Source: JAAHGY01 sp051439365
GTDB lineage: Bacteria > Cyanobacteriota > Cyanobacteriia > CAKZMO01
Direction: 5' to 3'
NCBI GenBank assembly: GCA_051439365.1
Contig: JBFRWC010000481.1
Span: 1 to 23,136 of the forward strand
Length of the DNA: 23,136 nucleotides
The notes under the pieces were generated by a model, which was not told the DNA's origin, ran no database searches, and saw only the letters and a list, made by a program, of their open reading frames with translations. This document shows positions 14,561 to 22,036 of this stretch, in pieces. Each line of letters starts with the position of its first letter. Position 1 is the stretch's first letter. Both the position numbers and the translations under genes were made by a program.

Positions 14561-15121
14561 ATGACAACGGCAGTTCATCCCAGCCTGTCTTCCCACCCAA
14601 TTGTGCAACTTGGCAATCCGGTGTTGCGCCAAATTGCGGAGCCGATTTACTCCTATCAAGACCCTTGGCTCCAGTCACTCATTGACGAGTTGCTGATAAC
14701 ATTACAGCAAAGTAATGGGGTCGGCATTGCTGCCCCCCAAGTTGGCATTTCTCGCCGCCTGATGATTGTGGCCTCCCATCCCAATGCCCGCTATCCTCAC
14801 GCCCCCCAAATGGACCCCGTTCCCATGCTCAACCCCAAAATCGTGGATCGTTCGACCCAATTGGTAAAAGACTGGGAAGGGTGTTTAAGTGTCCCAGGGA
14901 TTCGCGGCTTGGTGCCTCGATCGGAAGCGATCGCCATTACCTACACCGATCGCACCGGACAACGCCAACAGCAACAGTTCACCGGATTTGTGGCCCGGAT
15001 TGTACAGCATGAATATGATCACCTCGAAGGTAAAGTGTTCCTGGATCGGGTCGAATCTTCCGCTGATCTCATCACCGATCAAGAATATCTAAAGCAATTG
15101 GCCAGTGACATGGCTGCTTGA
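14561..15121 (+). CDS. def: Peptide deformylase
   Basis: The enzyme removes the formyl group from the N-terminal methionine of nascent proteins, using a bound Fe2+ or Zn2+. All three family motifs are present in the 186-aa protein: 'GVGIAAPQVG' (Gln60), 'EGCLSVPG' (metal ligand Cys108) and 'QHEYDHLEG' (ligands His150 and His154, catalytic Glu151). The start is the ATG at 14561, preceded by GGAGG at 14551-14555; the frame extends 15 codons further back without a better start. The insert 'PNARYPHAPQMDPV' after the second strand is typical of the longer type 1B-like forms in cyanobacteria and plants. It is convergent with the hpsN-like gene, 23 bp between stops, and nothing suggests an operon. 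Confidence 0.97.
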   Translation: MTTAVHPSLSSHPIVQLGNPVLRQIAEPIYSYQDPWLQSLIDELLITLQQSNGVGIAAPQVGISRRLMIVASHPNARYPHAPQMDPVPMLNPKIVDRSTQLVKDWEGCLSVPGIRGLVPRSEAIAITYTDRTGQRQQQQFTGFVARIVQHEYDHLEGKVFLDRVESSADLITDQEYLKQLASDMAA

Positions 15122-15144
15122 TGAAGGTTCGGTCTACAATCATC

Positions 15145-16116
15145 TCATACTTGGTCAAGTTTGGTATAGACTTGACCATCGCTCCAGAGGGACTGGATGC
15201 GGGTTTTGAGCGCACTCCCCAACCCCAGGGTGTAGAAGCAACCACGGGTGAGCATTTTGATGGGAGATTTGCTTTTATAGCAGGGGGGATTTCCGAGGAC
15301 GTGGCAGTCAAATAATTTGGCAGCAAGGCGCAAAAACTGACCCAAGGTGAGGTTTTTCATCGCCATTAAAAAGTGATTGTGATAGAAAGTCATCTGGTAT
15401 TTGAGCGATCGTGTTCCAATATCATGACATCCCCCACTTTCTTCCCCTAGATGAACCAAATGAGCCTCCGGATCATACCAGATTTTCAATCCAGTTTGAC
15501 GAATTCGCAAGCAAAAATCTGACTCTTCCCGTACAGCACTGCCCCGGAATCGCTCATCAAACCAGATATTATGGTCCTCAAATAAGGATCGCCGAAAGGA
15601 CATATTGCATCCCCGCGCCGTAATCACTCGTTGTGGCTTAATCGTGTGAACCAGGTTGAGATGGTACCAGGCAATGCCGGGGTCCATAGCTTCCGGGGGC
15701 AAATCCTCAATCAGTAAATTGGGGTCAAAGTCAGCCAACTTCATGCGGTCAAACACCCGCCCTGCAACAGCACCGATCTCTGAATGCTCAAAGTTCTTGG
15801 CATGGGCAGCCAGAAAATCTGGAGTGAGTTGGACATCATCATCCAAAAACAACACCACCTCTCCCTTGGCCCGTCGGACCCCGTAGTTGCGTGCCCCTGG
15901 TAAACTTGCCCAAGGCACTTGATGCCACTGAATTTTGCCAGCTTCAGCGACCGATTTCAGATAAGTCAAGGTTTCCGGTCTATGGTTAACAGTTTGGTCT
16001 ACAACAATTACCTCATATTGAGGGTAGTCCTGTTTGAGAACATCCACGATGGTGTCGCATAAAATTTGCTCACGACCGTAGGTAGGAATGAGGACTGAAA
16101 TAAATGGAAGGGTCAC
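15145..16116 (-). CDS. hpsN: Family 2 glycosyltransferase, HpsN-like (exopolysaccharide synthesis)
   Basis: GT-A fold glycosyltransferase, likely adding a sugar from a nucleotide donor to a lipid-linked polysaccharide at the cytoplasmic face. It has 'PFISVLIPTYGREQ', 'YEVIVVDQT', 'LPGARNYGVRRAKGEVVLFL' and then the DDD metal site, 'ITARGCNMSFRR', and the 'VREESDFCLRIRQTG' block with the catalytic-base region of GT2. 'EAHLVHLGEESGGCHD' and 'HVLGNPPC' resemble what I recall of HpsN in the Nostoc punctiforme hormogonium polysaccharide set; the symbol is tentative. I choose GTG at 16116 (323 aa) because GGAG lies 8 bp before it; an upstream TTG at 16158 would add 14 residues with no ribosome site. 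The hpsL-like gene lies 85 bp upstream on the same strand, so they probably share a transcript. Confidence 0.8.
   Translation of the reverse strand: MTLPFISVLIPTYGREQILCDTIVDVLKQDYPQYEVIVVDQTVNHRPETLTYLKSVAEAGKIQWHQVPWASLPGARNYGVRRAKGEVVLFLDDDVQLTPDFLAAHAKNFEHSEIGAVAGRVFDRMKLADFDPNLLIEDLPPEAMDPGIAWYHLNLVHTIKPQRVITARGCNMSFRRSLFEDHNIWFDERFRGSAVREESDFCLRIRQTGLKIWYDPEAHLVHLGEESGGCHDIGTRSLKYQMTFYHNHFLMAMKNLTLGQFLRLAAKLFDCHVLGNPPCYKSKSPIKMLTRGCFYTLGLGSALKTRIQSLWSDGQVYTKLDQV
15152..15178. terminator. Hairpin at the def / hpsN-like convergent junction
   Basis: TGGTCAAGT (15152-15160) and ACTTGACCA (15170-15178) form a perfect 9-bp stem with a 9-nt loop. It lies inside the last codons of the minus-strand glycosyltransferase gene, 30 bp past the def stop. 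It could end def transcripts. No T-run is present. Confidence 0.4.
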
Positions 16117-16201
16117 TGGGCAATCTCCGATAGTGGTGGATGAGATGAAATCAGGCAAGCATTGGATGGGACTGAATCAATGACAGCTTTCAACTAAATT
16201 T

Positions 16202-17902
16202 CTACCATGCTGATGCTTTTTTCTTCAGAATTGGAGGGGCTTCTTTGGGTTCAAGCCCTAGTTCAGCTAACTCAGCCTGTTTGATCCGTTTTTGATGCTC
16301 CCGATCGATGGCTGGCAGCTTTAGGATCACGCCAGCAAAAAACCAGTAATATACAGCCACTGGATCAACATCGAGCGGATAGTAGTAAGTGTTGTAACTA
16401 TTGATCAAGACAAACACCCATAGGGCGGCTCCATATCCCCTTAAGTGAGGATCTTTCACCGAACGATAGGCTTGGAAGCACTGAATTGTAATCACTGTCA
16501 CAAATCCTAAAAATAAGAGTGCTCCAGCGATTCCAACTTCAAACATCACCTTGGGATAGTATGTTTCAACTAGGACAGTTTTACCAAAGACTCGGGCAGA
16601 ATTGGTCGCTTTCCCTAAGCCCCTGCCTAAAAATCCCCGCTGTTCATGGATGGCCCATTCAAACTGGTGGGAGATAAAGGCATAGGGGGGAGAGGCCCTC
16701 CAGCGGGACTCGAAACTCTCTAGTCGCTCGGCCACTAGGGTCGGGTTTTGGGCGATCGCCACGGTAATAACAATCCCCAAAACCGCTGCCAGTGGGACAA
16801 AACGCTTCAAGTTCGCCAATTGGCCCGTCAGCACCAGCAGCATCACAGTGGTAACAGGCACTAGCGCGAGGGCGATTCGCTGTCCCGATATCACCGCAGC
16901 AGCCAAATTAATCGCCATTGCCATTCCCCCCACCAGTCGCCACGGAATTTTGGGGTCATTAAACGCGACCGCAAAGGCCATGAAAGAGCCTGAAATCATA
17001 AACCAGCCCCACTGCCACGGGGCAACAAAGGTTCCAGGCAAGCGGATGACTCCCTGGGATGGAGTGTAGAGTAAGGCCCCGCCGACAAAACAACGGGTAT
17101 CTAATGATGCCTTGAACAAGGTATCGCCTGTTCCCTCGGTTGGGGGACAAATCCCTGTTAGCAACATGGTGTACTGCACAAACGATAAGCCGCAGCAAAC
17201 AATCACAACGATGGCACTGAGTCGCATCAACAAGACAACCGCTTCTTTACTTTTGAGTAAAAAGTAGACACATACCATCAGTGGAGCATAACCGAGAAAG
17301 ACTTTCAGACCCAAAATACCCATCGCAAGGGGGATACCACGAACTTTGGGTTCAAACTGCTGGGCACCATTGACAAACAGGACGACGAGACAGCAATAGC
17401 CGAGGATGGCGCAAAAAGCAGTCCAAATGGGTTTATTGACCGCGATGGAAATCTTGTTTTGACGGCAGTATTGGATAAGGTTCAATAAAGCAGGGAAGTA
17501 AAATCCATCTTTGGCCAGTTGTAAGACGGGGCTGTTCCCAATCGCGTAGGTGACGGTGCCACTAAAGGGCAAATAGAGAAAAAAGAACCACAGGGCTTTG
17601 CGGGGATATTGGTAGGCCAAGACTAGGACCAGGATGCCAATGGGGGCCGCGCCAATCAAGAGTATGTTGTCAGTGGCAATGGCACCTAGTATCCCCAAAG
17701 CAAGACCACAGCCTACAGCCTTGGTAACGTGTTGCTTCAGCTCTTTCCATTGGCGATCGCGCTCTTTCTTCTGGGCACGCTGCTCTCGCTTACTAAGGAG
17801 CTTGGCTCCATGCTGTTGGCCTTTTTTTTTCTTGAGCTTAGCCTTTTTCTTTTTCTTGAGCTTAGCCTTTTTCTTTTTAGAGAGGGTCTGACTACTTGCC
17901 AT
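16202..17902 (-). CDS. hpsL: Polytopic membrane protein, HpsL-like (hormogonium-type polysaccharide biosynthesis)
   Basis: The 566-aa protein starts with about 60 strongly basic residues (runs of Lys, 'LSKREQRAQKKERDRQWKEL'). Ten or more hydrophobic segments follow, beginning at 'AVGCGLALGILGAIATDNIL' and 'IGAAPIGILVLVLAYQYP', and a short charged tail ends the protein. The loop 'RLPGTFVAPWQWGWFMISGS', 'AVISGQRIALALVPV' and 'GFLGRGLGKATNSARVFG' are reminiscent of the O-antigen ligase/polymerase (Wzy-like) fold. Basic N-terminus, topology and the HpsN-like neighbour fit HpsL, a membrane protein of the exopolysaccharide system that supports gliding filaments. A polymerase role is inference. The ATG at 17902 is used, with GGC-rich DNA before it and no clear ribosome site. 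Its first codons contain a perfect 24-bp tandem repeat, listed separately. Its start is 371 bp from the divergent DUF6625 gene. Confidence 0.7.
   Translation of the reverse strand: MASSQTLSKKKKAKLKKKKKAKLKKKKGQQHGAKLLSKREQRAQKKERDRQWKELKQHVTKAVGCGLALGILGAIATDNILLIGAAPIGILVLVLAYQYPRKALWFFFLYLPFSGTVTYAIGNSPVLQLAKDGFYFPALLNLIQYCRQNKISIAVNKPIWTAFCAILGYCCLVVLFVNGAQQFEPKVRGIPLAMGILGLKVFLGYAPLMVCVYFLLKSKEAVVLLMRLSAIVVIVCCGLSFVQYTMLLTGICPPTEGTGDTLFKASLDTRCFVGGALLYTPSQGVIRLPGTFVAPWQWGWFMISGSFMAFAVAFNDPKIPWRLVGGMAMAINLAAAVISGQRIALALVPVTTVMLLVLTGQLANLKRFVPLAAVLGIVITVAIAQNPTLVAERLESFESRWRASPPYAFISHQFEWAIHEQRGFLGRGLGKATNSARVFGKTVLVETYYPKVMFEVGIAGALLFLGFVTVITIQCFQAYRSVKDPHLRGYGAALWVFVLINSYNTYYYPLDVDPVAVYYWFFAGVILKLPAIDREHQKRIKQAELAELGLEPKEAPPILKKKASAW
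17831..17878. repeat. Perfect 24-bp tandem duplication in the hpsL-like N-terminus
   Basis: The plus-strand unit CTTGAGCTTAGCC-TTTTTCTTTTT occurs at 17831-17854 and again at 17855-17878 without mismatch. On the coding strand each copy encodes eight residues of the KKKKAKLK type, and homopolymeric T-runs flank it (17822-17830). Slippage here would change the length of the basic N-terminus by eight residues at a time. Confidence 0.85.
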
Positions 17903-18273
17903 AGATAGAAGACTGAAGGTCGCGTTGGTGCATTTACTGAGGCTGACTCTATTGTGCCCACTCTGCGGGTAAATACGACGCTGCGGTAGATTTGTTTAAT
18001 TTTGTAAGGAGTTTATTCGGACAAATGACATTGGGGGAACAACACAGTGAGCGCGATTCGTTGATTTACCCTTGATACTTTATTTTTGAGCTAGAGTATC
18101 ATTGGAAGATGGCGGTTTTCACTCTGTTAAGGTATGGGATAATCCCTGAAATACTTGCGCAGTCGGGTGTTTGATATATACTCATTCAATTTCAACGCGC
18201 TAGTCGCTACGTCTAGCCCTGTACGATTGACTTCGAATCGCTATCGTTCGACCCTCTTAGCCAAGTTAAGAAC
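17903..18273. other. Divergent intergenic region between hpsL-like and DUF6625 genes
   Basis: This 371-bp spacer is AT-richer than its surroundings and has no convincing open frame. It holds two inverted repeats (18073-18101 and 18136-18146) and presumably both promoters. No promoter hexamers stand out clearly. Confidence 0.5.
18073..18101. promoter_or_regulatory. Operator-like inverted repeat upstream of the DUF6625 gene
   Basis: TGATACT (18073-18079) and AGTATCA (18095-18101) are a perfect 7-bp inverted repeat with a 15-bp spacer. A second perfect repeat, GGGAT-A-ATCCC, lies at 18136-18146. The spacing is compatible with binding of a dimeric regulator to the divergent promoters. This is inference from symmetry only. 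Confidence 0.4.
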
Positions 18274-19134
18274 ATGACACAACCCTCAATTTGCCTAGTT
18301 CTGCCGTTTTTTGATGAGAAAAAGAAGTTAAGCTGGTTTCGTCCTAAAAAATTTCCATCTTATTTTAAGTATTTTCTGGGATCGTTCGCAAAAAACTCAA
18401 ACATAACGCTAAAAATCTTTACGAATATTCCCCATCAATCTTATCGGACCCTTTGCCAAGGAAGTTCCATCGAGTTTCACCCGATGAGCCTGTCTAAAGT
18501 ATTTGATTTATTTCGCACCACTCTGGCGATTAAAGACTATGAGTTCGATCGCTTTCGTGCCTATAAAATTTGTGATTTCAAACCCACCTTCGGCCATGTT
18601 TTTTCTGACTACCTGAAGGAGTTCGATTACTGGGGATACATTGATGCCGATAGTATTGTTGGTAATCTGAGTCGTTTCTGGACAGCCGAGAATTTCCAAG
18701 ATGGCGAAATTATTTCAGGCACAGACCGGATGGTAGGTTACATGACCTTGTATCAAAATACGGATAAAATTAACTTGTTGTATCAGCAAAGTGTTGATCA
18801 TCAAAAGGTTTTCAACTCGCATAAGAGTGGCTTTGGTTTTGATGAAAACGGTCGTCGTAAGATAGAAGCCATGTCTCAAGTGATAGAACGATGCGATATT
18901 CACATGCGCCATCTCAGATGTGTTCATAATGACTTTGGTACCCTAAACGACCACCGTGACTGGGCTTATGACTGGGCAGATGGAAGCCTCACTGACCGTC
19001 ATCTGGGCAAGGAAATAGCCATGCTTCACCTCATGAGAAGTAAGCGTGATCCCAACTTTGTCTTTGATACGTTTCAGCCTAATCGAAATTTTTCGGTGTC
19101 TAAAAACGGTTTATTTTACGGTCCAGAAGGATAA
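18274..19134 (+). CDS. DUF6625 family glycosyltransferase-like protein
   Basis: The 286-aa protein begins 'PSICLVLPFFDEKKKLSWF' and contains 'YKICDFKPTFGHVFSDYL', then 'FDYWGYIDADSIVGNLSRF' with a D-x-D metal-binding motif (DAD). The block that follows is 'IISGTDRMVGYMTLYQNTDK'. This matches DUF6625, glycosyltransferase-like proteins found in capsule and exopolysaccharide clusters. Substrate and product are unknown. There is no membrane segment, so it is probably cytosolic or membrane-peripheral. The gene is visibly AT-richer than nearly all others here (many AAA, TTT, ATT and GAT codons) and has only one GCGATCGC-like core (a partial 'cgatcgc' near 18546), which suggests recent acquisition into a polysaccharide locus. 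The last codons and stop are part of a 14-bp tandem duplication (19123-19150). Confidence 0.7.
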   Translation: MTQPSICLVLPFFDEKKKLSWFRPKKFPSYFKYFLGSFAKNSNITLKIFTNIPHQSYRTLCQGSSIEFHPMSLSKVFDLFRTTLAIKDYEFDRFRAYKICDFKPTFGHVFSDYLKEFDYWGYIDADSIVGNLSRFWTAENFQDGEIISGTDRMVGYMTLYQNTDKINLLYQQSVDHQKVFNSHKSGFGFDENGRRKIEAMSQVIERCDIHMRHLRCVHNDFGTLNDHRDWAYDWADGSLTDRHLGKEIAMLHLMRSKRDPNFVFDTFQPNRNFSVSKNGLFYGPEG

Positions 19135-19150
19135 GGCCAGAAGGATAATA
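19123..19150. repeat. 14-bp tandem duplication spanning the DUF6625 stop codon
   Basis: CCAGAAGGATAA occurs at 19123-19134, ending in the stop codon, and again at 19137-19148 with a 14-bp period. The second copy is outside the gene. It looks like a recent slippage duplication. Confidence 0.7.
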
Positions 19151-19254
19151 GGGTTCAACAAAGTCTATACTTTTGTGGGAGGCCTAGTTCTGCTGAGCCT
19201 CTCGCAAAAGCCTCTCCTAACGGGTAGAGGGGCGTTGCTGTTGGGGCAGGATGC

Positions 19255-19503
19255 CTACTCTTGGCCCCAACCGATGCGATCGCTCACCCACCGACTCACA
19301 CCACTAAGAATGGCAGATCCCATCAATAGCCCAATCGCTGGCGTAAACAGAGGCTCCCACAGCCGATACCACAGATCTAAGCCTAGGGGAATCTCGAAAA
19401 GACGACCGAGGAGGGCGATCGCAAACCAAAAAAAGCTGCCCAACACCAGAAACAGGTTGACGATCAGCAATTTGTCAAGCCAGTTAAAAAATTGCTCTTT
19501 CAT
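19255..19503 (-). CDS. Small two-helix membrane protein, hypothetical
   Basis: The 82-aa protein is 'MKEQFFNWLDKLLIVNLFLV' followed by 'LGSFFWFAIALLGRLFEIPL' and 'GLDLWYRLWEPLFTPAIGLL', then 'MGSAILSGVSRWVSDRIGWG'. Two hydrophobic segments (about 12-33 and 50-69) are joined by an aromatic loop with 'LGLDLWYRLWEPLF', consistent with a helical hairpin in the membrane. Small proteins of this look are common in cyanobacteria, but I cannot assign a function. It follows the pyruvate dehydrogenase E2 gene on the same strand after 87 bp, with a strong hairpin in between, so its transcription may be separate or attenuated. No clear ribosome site is present. The GATCGC-rich codon use matches its neighbours. 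Confidence 0.65.
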   Translation of the reverse strand: MKEQFFNWLDKLLIVNLFLVLGSFFWFAIALLGRLFEIPLGLDLWYRLWEPLFTPAIGLLMGSAILSGVSRWVSDRIGWGQE

Positions 19504-19538
19504 GTCTTAAATAATGAGAAATAACTGGAAATACCACT

Positions 19539-19565
19539 GTCCGGGGTTCTTCAAGAACCTCGGAC
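19539..19565 (-). terminator. Strong hairpin between the E2 gene and the small membrane protein gene
   Basis: GTCCGGGGTTC (19539-19549) and GAACCTCGGAC (19555-19565) form an 11-bp stem with one non-Watson-Crick pair and the loop TTCAA. It lies 25 bp after the E2 stop on the minus strand. There is no T-run, so it may be an RNA-stabilising 3' structure or a partial terminator. Confidence 0.55.
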
Positions 19566-19590
19566 TAGCTGTAAATAGTTGTGAATCCCC

Positions 19591-20886
19591 TTACAGGGTT
19601 AATGATTCTGCGTTGGTCTCAATCAGCATTGCCAAATCTTTCAAAAAGGCAGCAGCATGGGCACCGTAAATCACCCGATGGTCACAGGTAATATTCACCT
19701 GCATTTGCTTTTTAATCCCCATCATGCCGTTGTCCATTGCCACCAACTGAGGTTTAGCGCCCCCGATAGCCAAAATCGATCCCTGACCGGGCGGTAAAAT
19801 AGCATCAAAACTATCTACCCCAAACATGCCCAAGTTAGACAAGGTGAAGGTACCAGTGGAATACTCATCAGGTTTGAGTTGTTTGGAGCGCGATCGCGCC
19901 ACCAAATCCTTCCAGGTGCGCGACAGACTATAGATATCCATCTGATCCGCCTTTTGCAACACTGGCGTGATTAAACCGCCATCATCCATTGCTACCGCCA
20001 CAGCCACATTAATCTCAGACTTATATTGAATCCCCTGGTCCGTGTAACTTGCATTTAATAGGGGATGGGACTGCAGTGTCGTGGCGATCGCTTTAGCCAA
20101 CAGGGCAGTCATCGTCACGCCCTTGGACTTAATTTTCTTATATAGAGCATCCAGGGCATCTGTGGTAATCGTATACGTGACCCGGAACACAGGCACTTGA
20201 AGGCTATCCATCATGTTCCGCACCACTGCCTGCTGCAACGTGTTGAGGGGCGCAACTTGGCCCAACGGCACCGGTGCCGTTGCCGTCACAATAGGAGGTG
20301 GCGCTGCTGGTGTTGGAACGGATGCGACAGGGGCCGCAACTGGAGCCGGAGCCGCAACCACGGGTGCTGGCGGACTCACTACTCCAGCGGTCGCTTCGAT
20401 GTCTGCGGCAACGATGCGACCATGAGGCCCACTACCATTGACCGTCGCTAGATCCACCTTGAGGGACTGGGCCAACTTGCGGGCGCGGGGAGACACAACG
20501 ACTCGACCCGATGGGGGTTTACTCGGCGCACTCACTGTGACAGGCTGAGACGGAGCAGGGGTAGCAGCAGGAGTTGGACTAGCGGCTCCATTGGTCGCTT
20601 TCGCACCGAGCTTGAGAGCCTGCTGCTTCGCATCTTCAATTTCTGCCTCAGTCTCTGCAATCAGGGCGATCGCTTCCCCCACTGGAGCCGATTCATCCGC
20701 AGGCACGATAATCGTTGCTAGATAACCCTCGTAGAAGGCTTCTACATCCATATCTGCCTTGTCAGACTCCACCACAAGGACGGTTTCGCCCTTTTCTACC
20801 TTGTCCCCCGGTGACTTGGACCAAGATACAATCTTGCCCTCAGTCATAGTTGAACTTAGAGCAGGCATAAAAACTTCATGGATCAT
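19591..20886 (-). CDS. pdhC: Dihydrolipoamide acetyltransferase, E2 of pyruvate dehydrogenase
   Basis: E2 core of the pyruvate dehydrogenase complex; transfers the acetyl group from lipoamide to CoA to make acetyl-CoA. In 431 aa: one lipoyl domain at residues 1-78 (lipoyl-lysine Lys43 in 'VESDKADMDVEAF'), an Ala/Pro linker, a peripheral-subunit-binding domain at about 130-165 ('VSPRARKLAQSLKVDLATV', 'GSGPHGRIVAADIE'), a second Ala/Pro-rich linker at about 170-210, and the acyltransferase domain with catalytic His403 ('DHRVIYGAHAAAFL'). A single lipoyl domain and this length are usual for cyanobacteria. The ATG at 20886 matches the family start 'MIHEVFMPALSSTMTEGKIV'. E1 genes are not in the window. 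The YlqD gene lies 83 bp upstream on the same strand and is probably a separate unit. Confidence 0.95.
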   Translation of the reverse strand: MIHEVFMPALSSTMTEGKIVSWSKSPGDKVEKGETVLVVESDKADMDVEAFYEGYLATIIVPADESAPVGEAIALIAETEAEIEDAKQQALKLGAKATNGAASPTPAATPAPSQPVTVSAPSKPPSGRVVVSPRARKLAQSLKVDLATVNGSGPHGRIVAADIEATAGVVSPPAPVVAAPAPVAAPVASVPTPAAPPPIVTATAPVPLGQVAPLNTLQQAVVRNMMDSLQVPVFRVTYTITTDALDALYKKIKSKGVTMTALLAKAIATTLQSHPLLNASYTDQGIQYKSEINVAVAVAMDDGGLITPVLQKADQMDIYSLSRTWKDLVARSRSKQLKPDEYSTGTFTLSNLGMFGVDSFDAILPPGQGSILAIGGAKPQLVAMDNGMMGIKKQMQVNITCDHRVIYGAHAAAFLKDLAMLIETNAESLTL

Positions 20887-20969
20887 AGATGTCTTCCAAC
20901 TGAATACTCAAACGACTACCAGACCACAGATGATTGTAACCTGATTGCACAGTAATTCATCGGCAGATT

Positions 20970-21410
20970 CTATAGTTCACCTCTAACCTCTTTGATGACC
21001 CCATCTTCCAAGACAATTTCAACTTGCATTTTCTTCACCAAATTGTCTCCTTGCTTGGCCGTGAAAAAGCTTTCAACCTGGCCTTGGCCCACCTCTTGCC
21101 CCATTTCCAGCTTTTGAATTTGATCTAACTGTTGTAGCGCTTGGTTCTTCTTCTGCAAGATTTCGTTTTTCTTACTGTTGACTTGATTTTGGACATTAAC
21201 GGTCTGTTGACTGACCACATTCTCAGGTTGGCCGCTCTGTTGCACCTGGGTCAGCGCCTGTTGTCCTTGGGCCTCCAACTGCTGCATTTGACCATCCAGA
21301 CGATTAATTTGAGTCTGGAGTTGAGCCTGTACTTCATTTTTCCACGGCTCAGTCACAATCACCTTGATGTTGATCGGACGTTTTAGCAAAAGTTCTGAAG
21401 AGAAATCCAT
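20970..21410 (-). CDS. YlqD family protein
   Basis: The 146-aa protein starts with a short beta region ('LLLKRPINIKVIVTEPWK'). A Gln-rich coiled-coil follows at about residues 24-110 ('QLQTQINRLDGQMQQLEAQG', 'KKNEILQKKNQALQQLDQIQ'), and it ends in a beta hairpin ('MQVEIVLEDGVIKEVRGEL'). This is the layout of the YlqD family, conserved in Firmicutes (Bacillus ylqD, near rpsP and rimM) and cyanobacteria. The function is not established. There is no signal peptide or membrane segment. The start codon is ATG at 21410. It stands between the E2 gene and a tRNA gene, all on the minus strand. Confidence 0.8.
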   Translation of the reverse strand: MDFSSELLLKRPINIKVIVTEPWKNEVQAQLQTQINRLDGQMQQLEAQGQQALTQVQQSGQPENVVSQQTVNVQNQVNSKKNEILQKKNQALQQLDQIQKLEMGQEVGQGQVESFFTAKQGDNLVKKMQVEIVLEDGVIKEVRGEL

Positions 21411-21682
21411 AATCGTGTATTTCTACCCTAAAAAAGTTCAGCTTTAGTTTTCATACAACGCTAAAGGTGGGTCATCCTGGCGTTCCAGAGTGAAAGTTAG
21501 CGTCTGCCATAGCAAGATTAACGCTGAAGGGGCAAAAAACCACGCTTTTCACCAAATATTTAACGTGAGTTAATGACTGACAACAAAAGCCAGCAACATT
21601 GGCTGTCTACCGTGGCTACTATGTCTACCATAACTACTATTAGGTCTTGGCGAGTATATCCTGATAGAGAAGCCTTGGTAAA

Positions 21683-21756
21683 TGGCTCGAGGCAGATTTG
21701 AACTGCCGACCTTGGGCTTATGAGTCCCCTGCTCTAACCAACTGAGCTACCGAGCC
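21683..21756 (-). tRNA. tRNA with CAU anticodon, probably elongator tRNA-Met (tRNA-Ile2 not excluded)
   Basis: The minus strand folds as a cloverleaf. Acceptor GGCTCGG with TCGAGCC (one G-T pair), D arm GCTC/GAGC, anticodon loop CTCATAA (CAT at 21720-21722), variable AGGTC, T arm GGCAG-TTCAAAT-CTGCC and discriminator A. CCA is not encoded. The first pair is G1-C72, so it is not the initiator tRNA. CAU could also belong to a lysidine-modified Ile tRNA. The anticodon stem is GGGGA against GCCCA, giving three G-C pairs with mismatches at both ends. Confidence 0.88.
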
Positions 21757-22036
21757 TTGAACGATGTGGGCGGCTAGAATCTTTTGCTTACTTTTCGCTC
21801 AAAGATTAAGCTTTGTTTCAATACCCAACTTCACTATCATAGCATAGACCGGATAAAAATAATAGATTTTTTCTAGGTTTCTCGACTCGATCAACGGTGA
21901 TAGGGACCACGGTCGATCTATACTGCGCTGTTATTGGTTCATGGGTCAGGGCCATAGTCATCGCTGACGGGGCACCTTCATTCTGGACCACAACCTAACA
22001 ATCGACCGTTCATCACTGGTTTATCTGGATATAACT

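Noticed and set aside
19046..19510. 154-aa plus-strand open frame
   Set aside because: It overlaps the end of the DUF6625 gene out of frame and then runs antisense to the small membrane protein, which has the better protein-like sequence.
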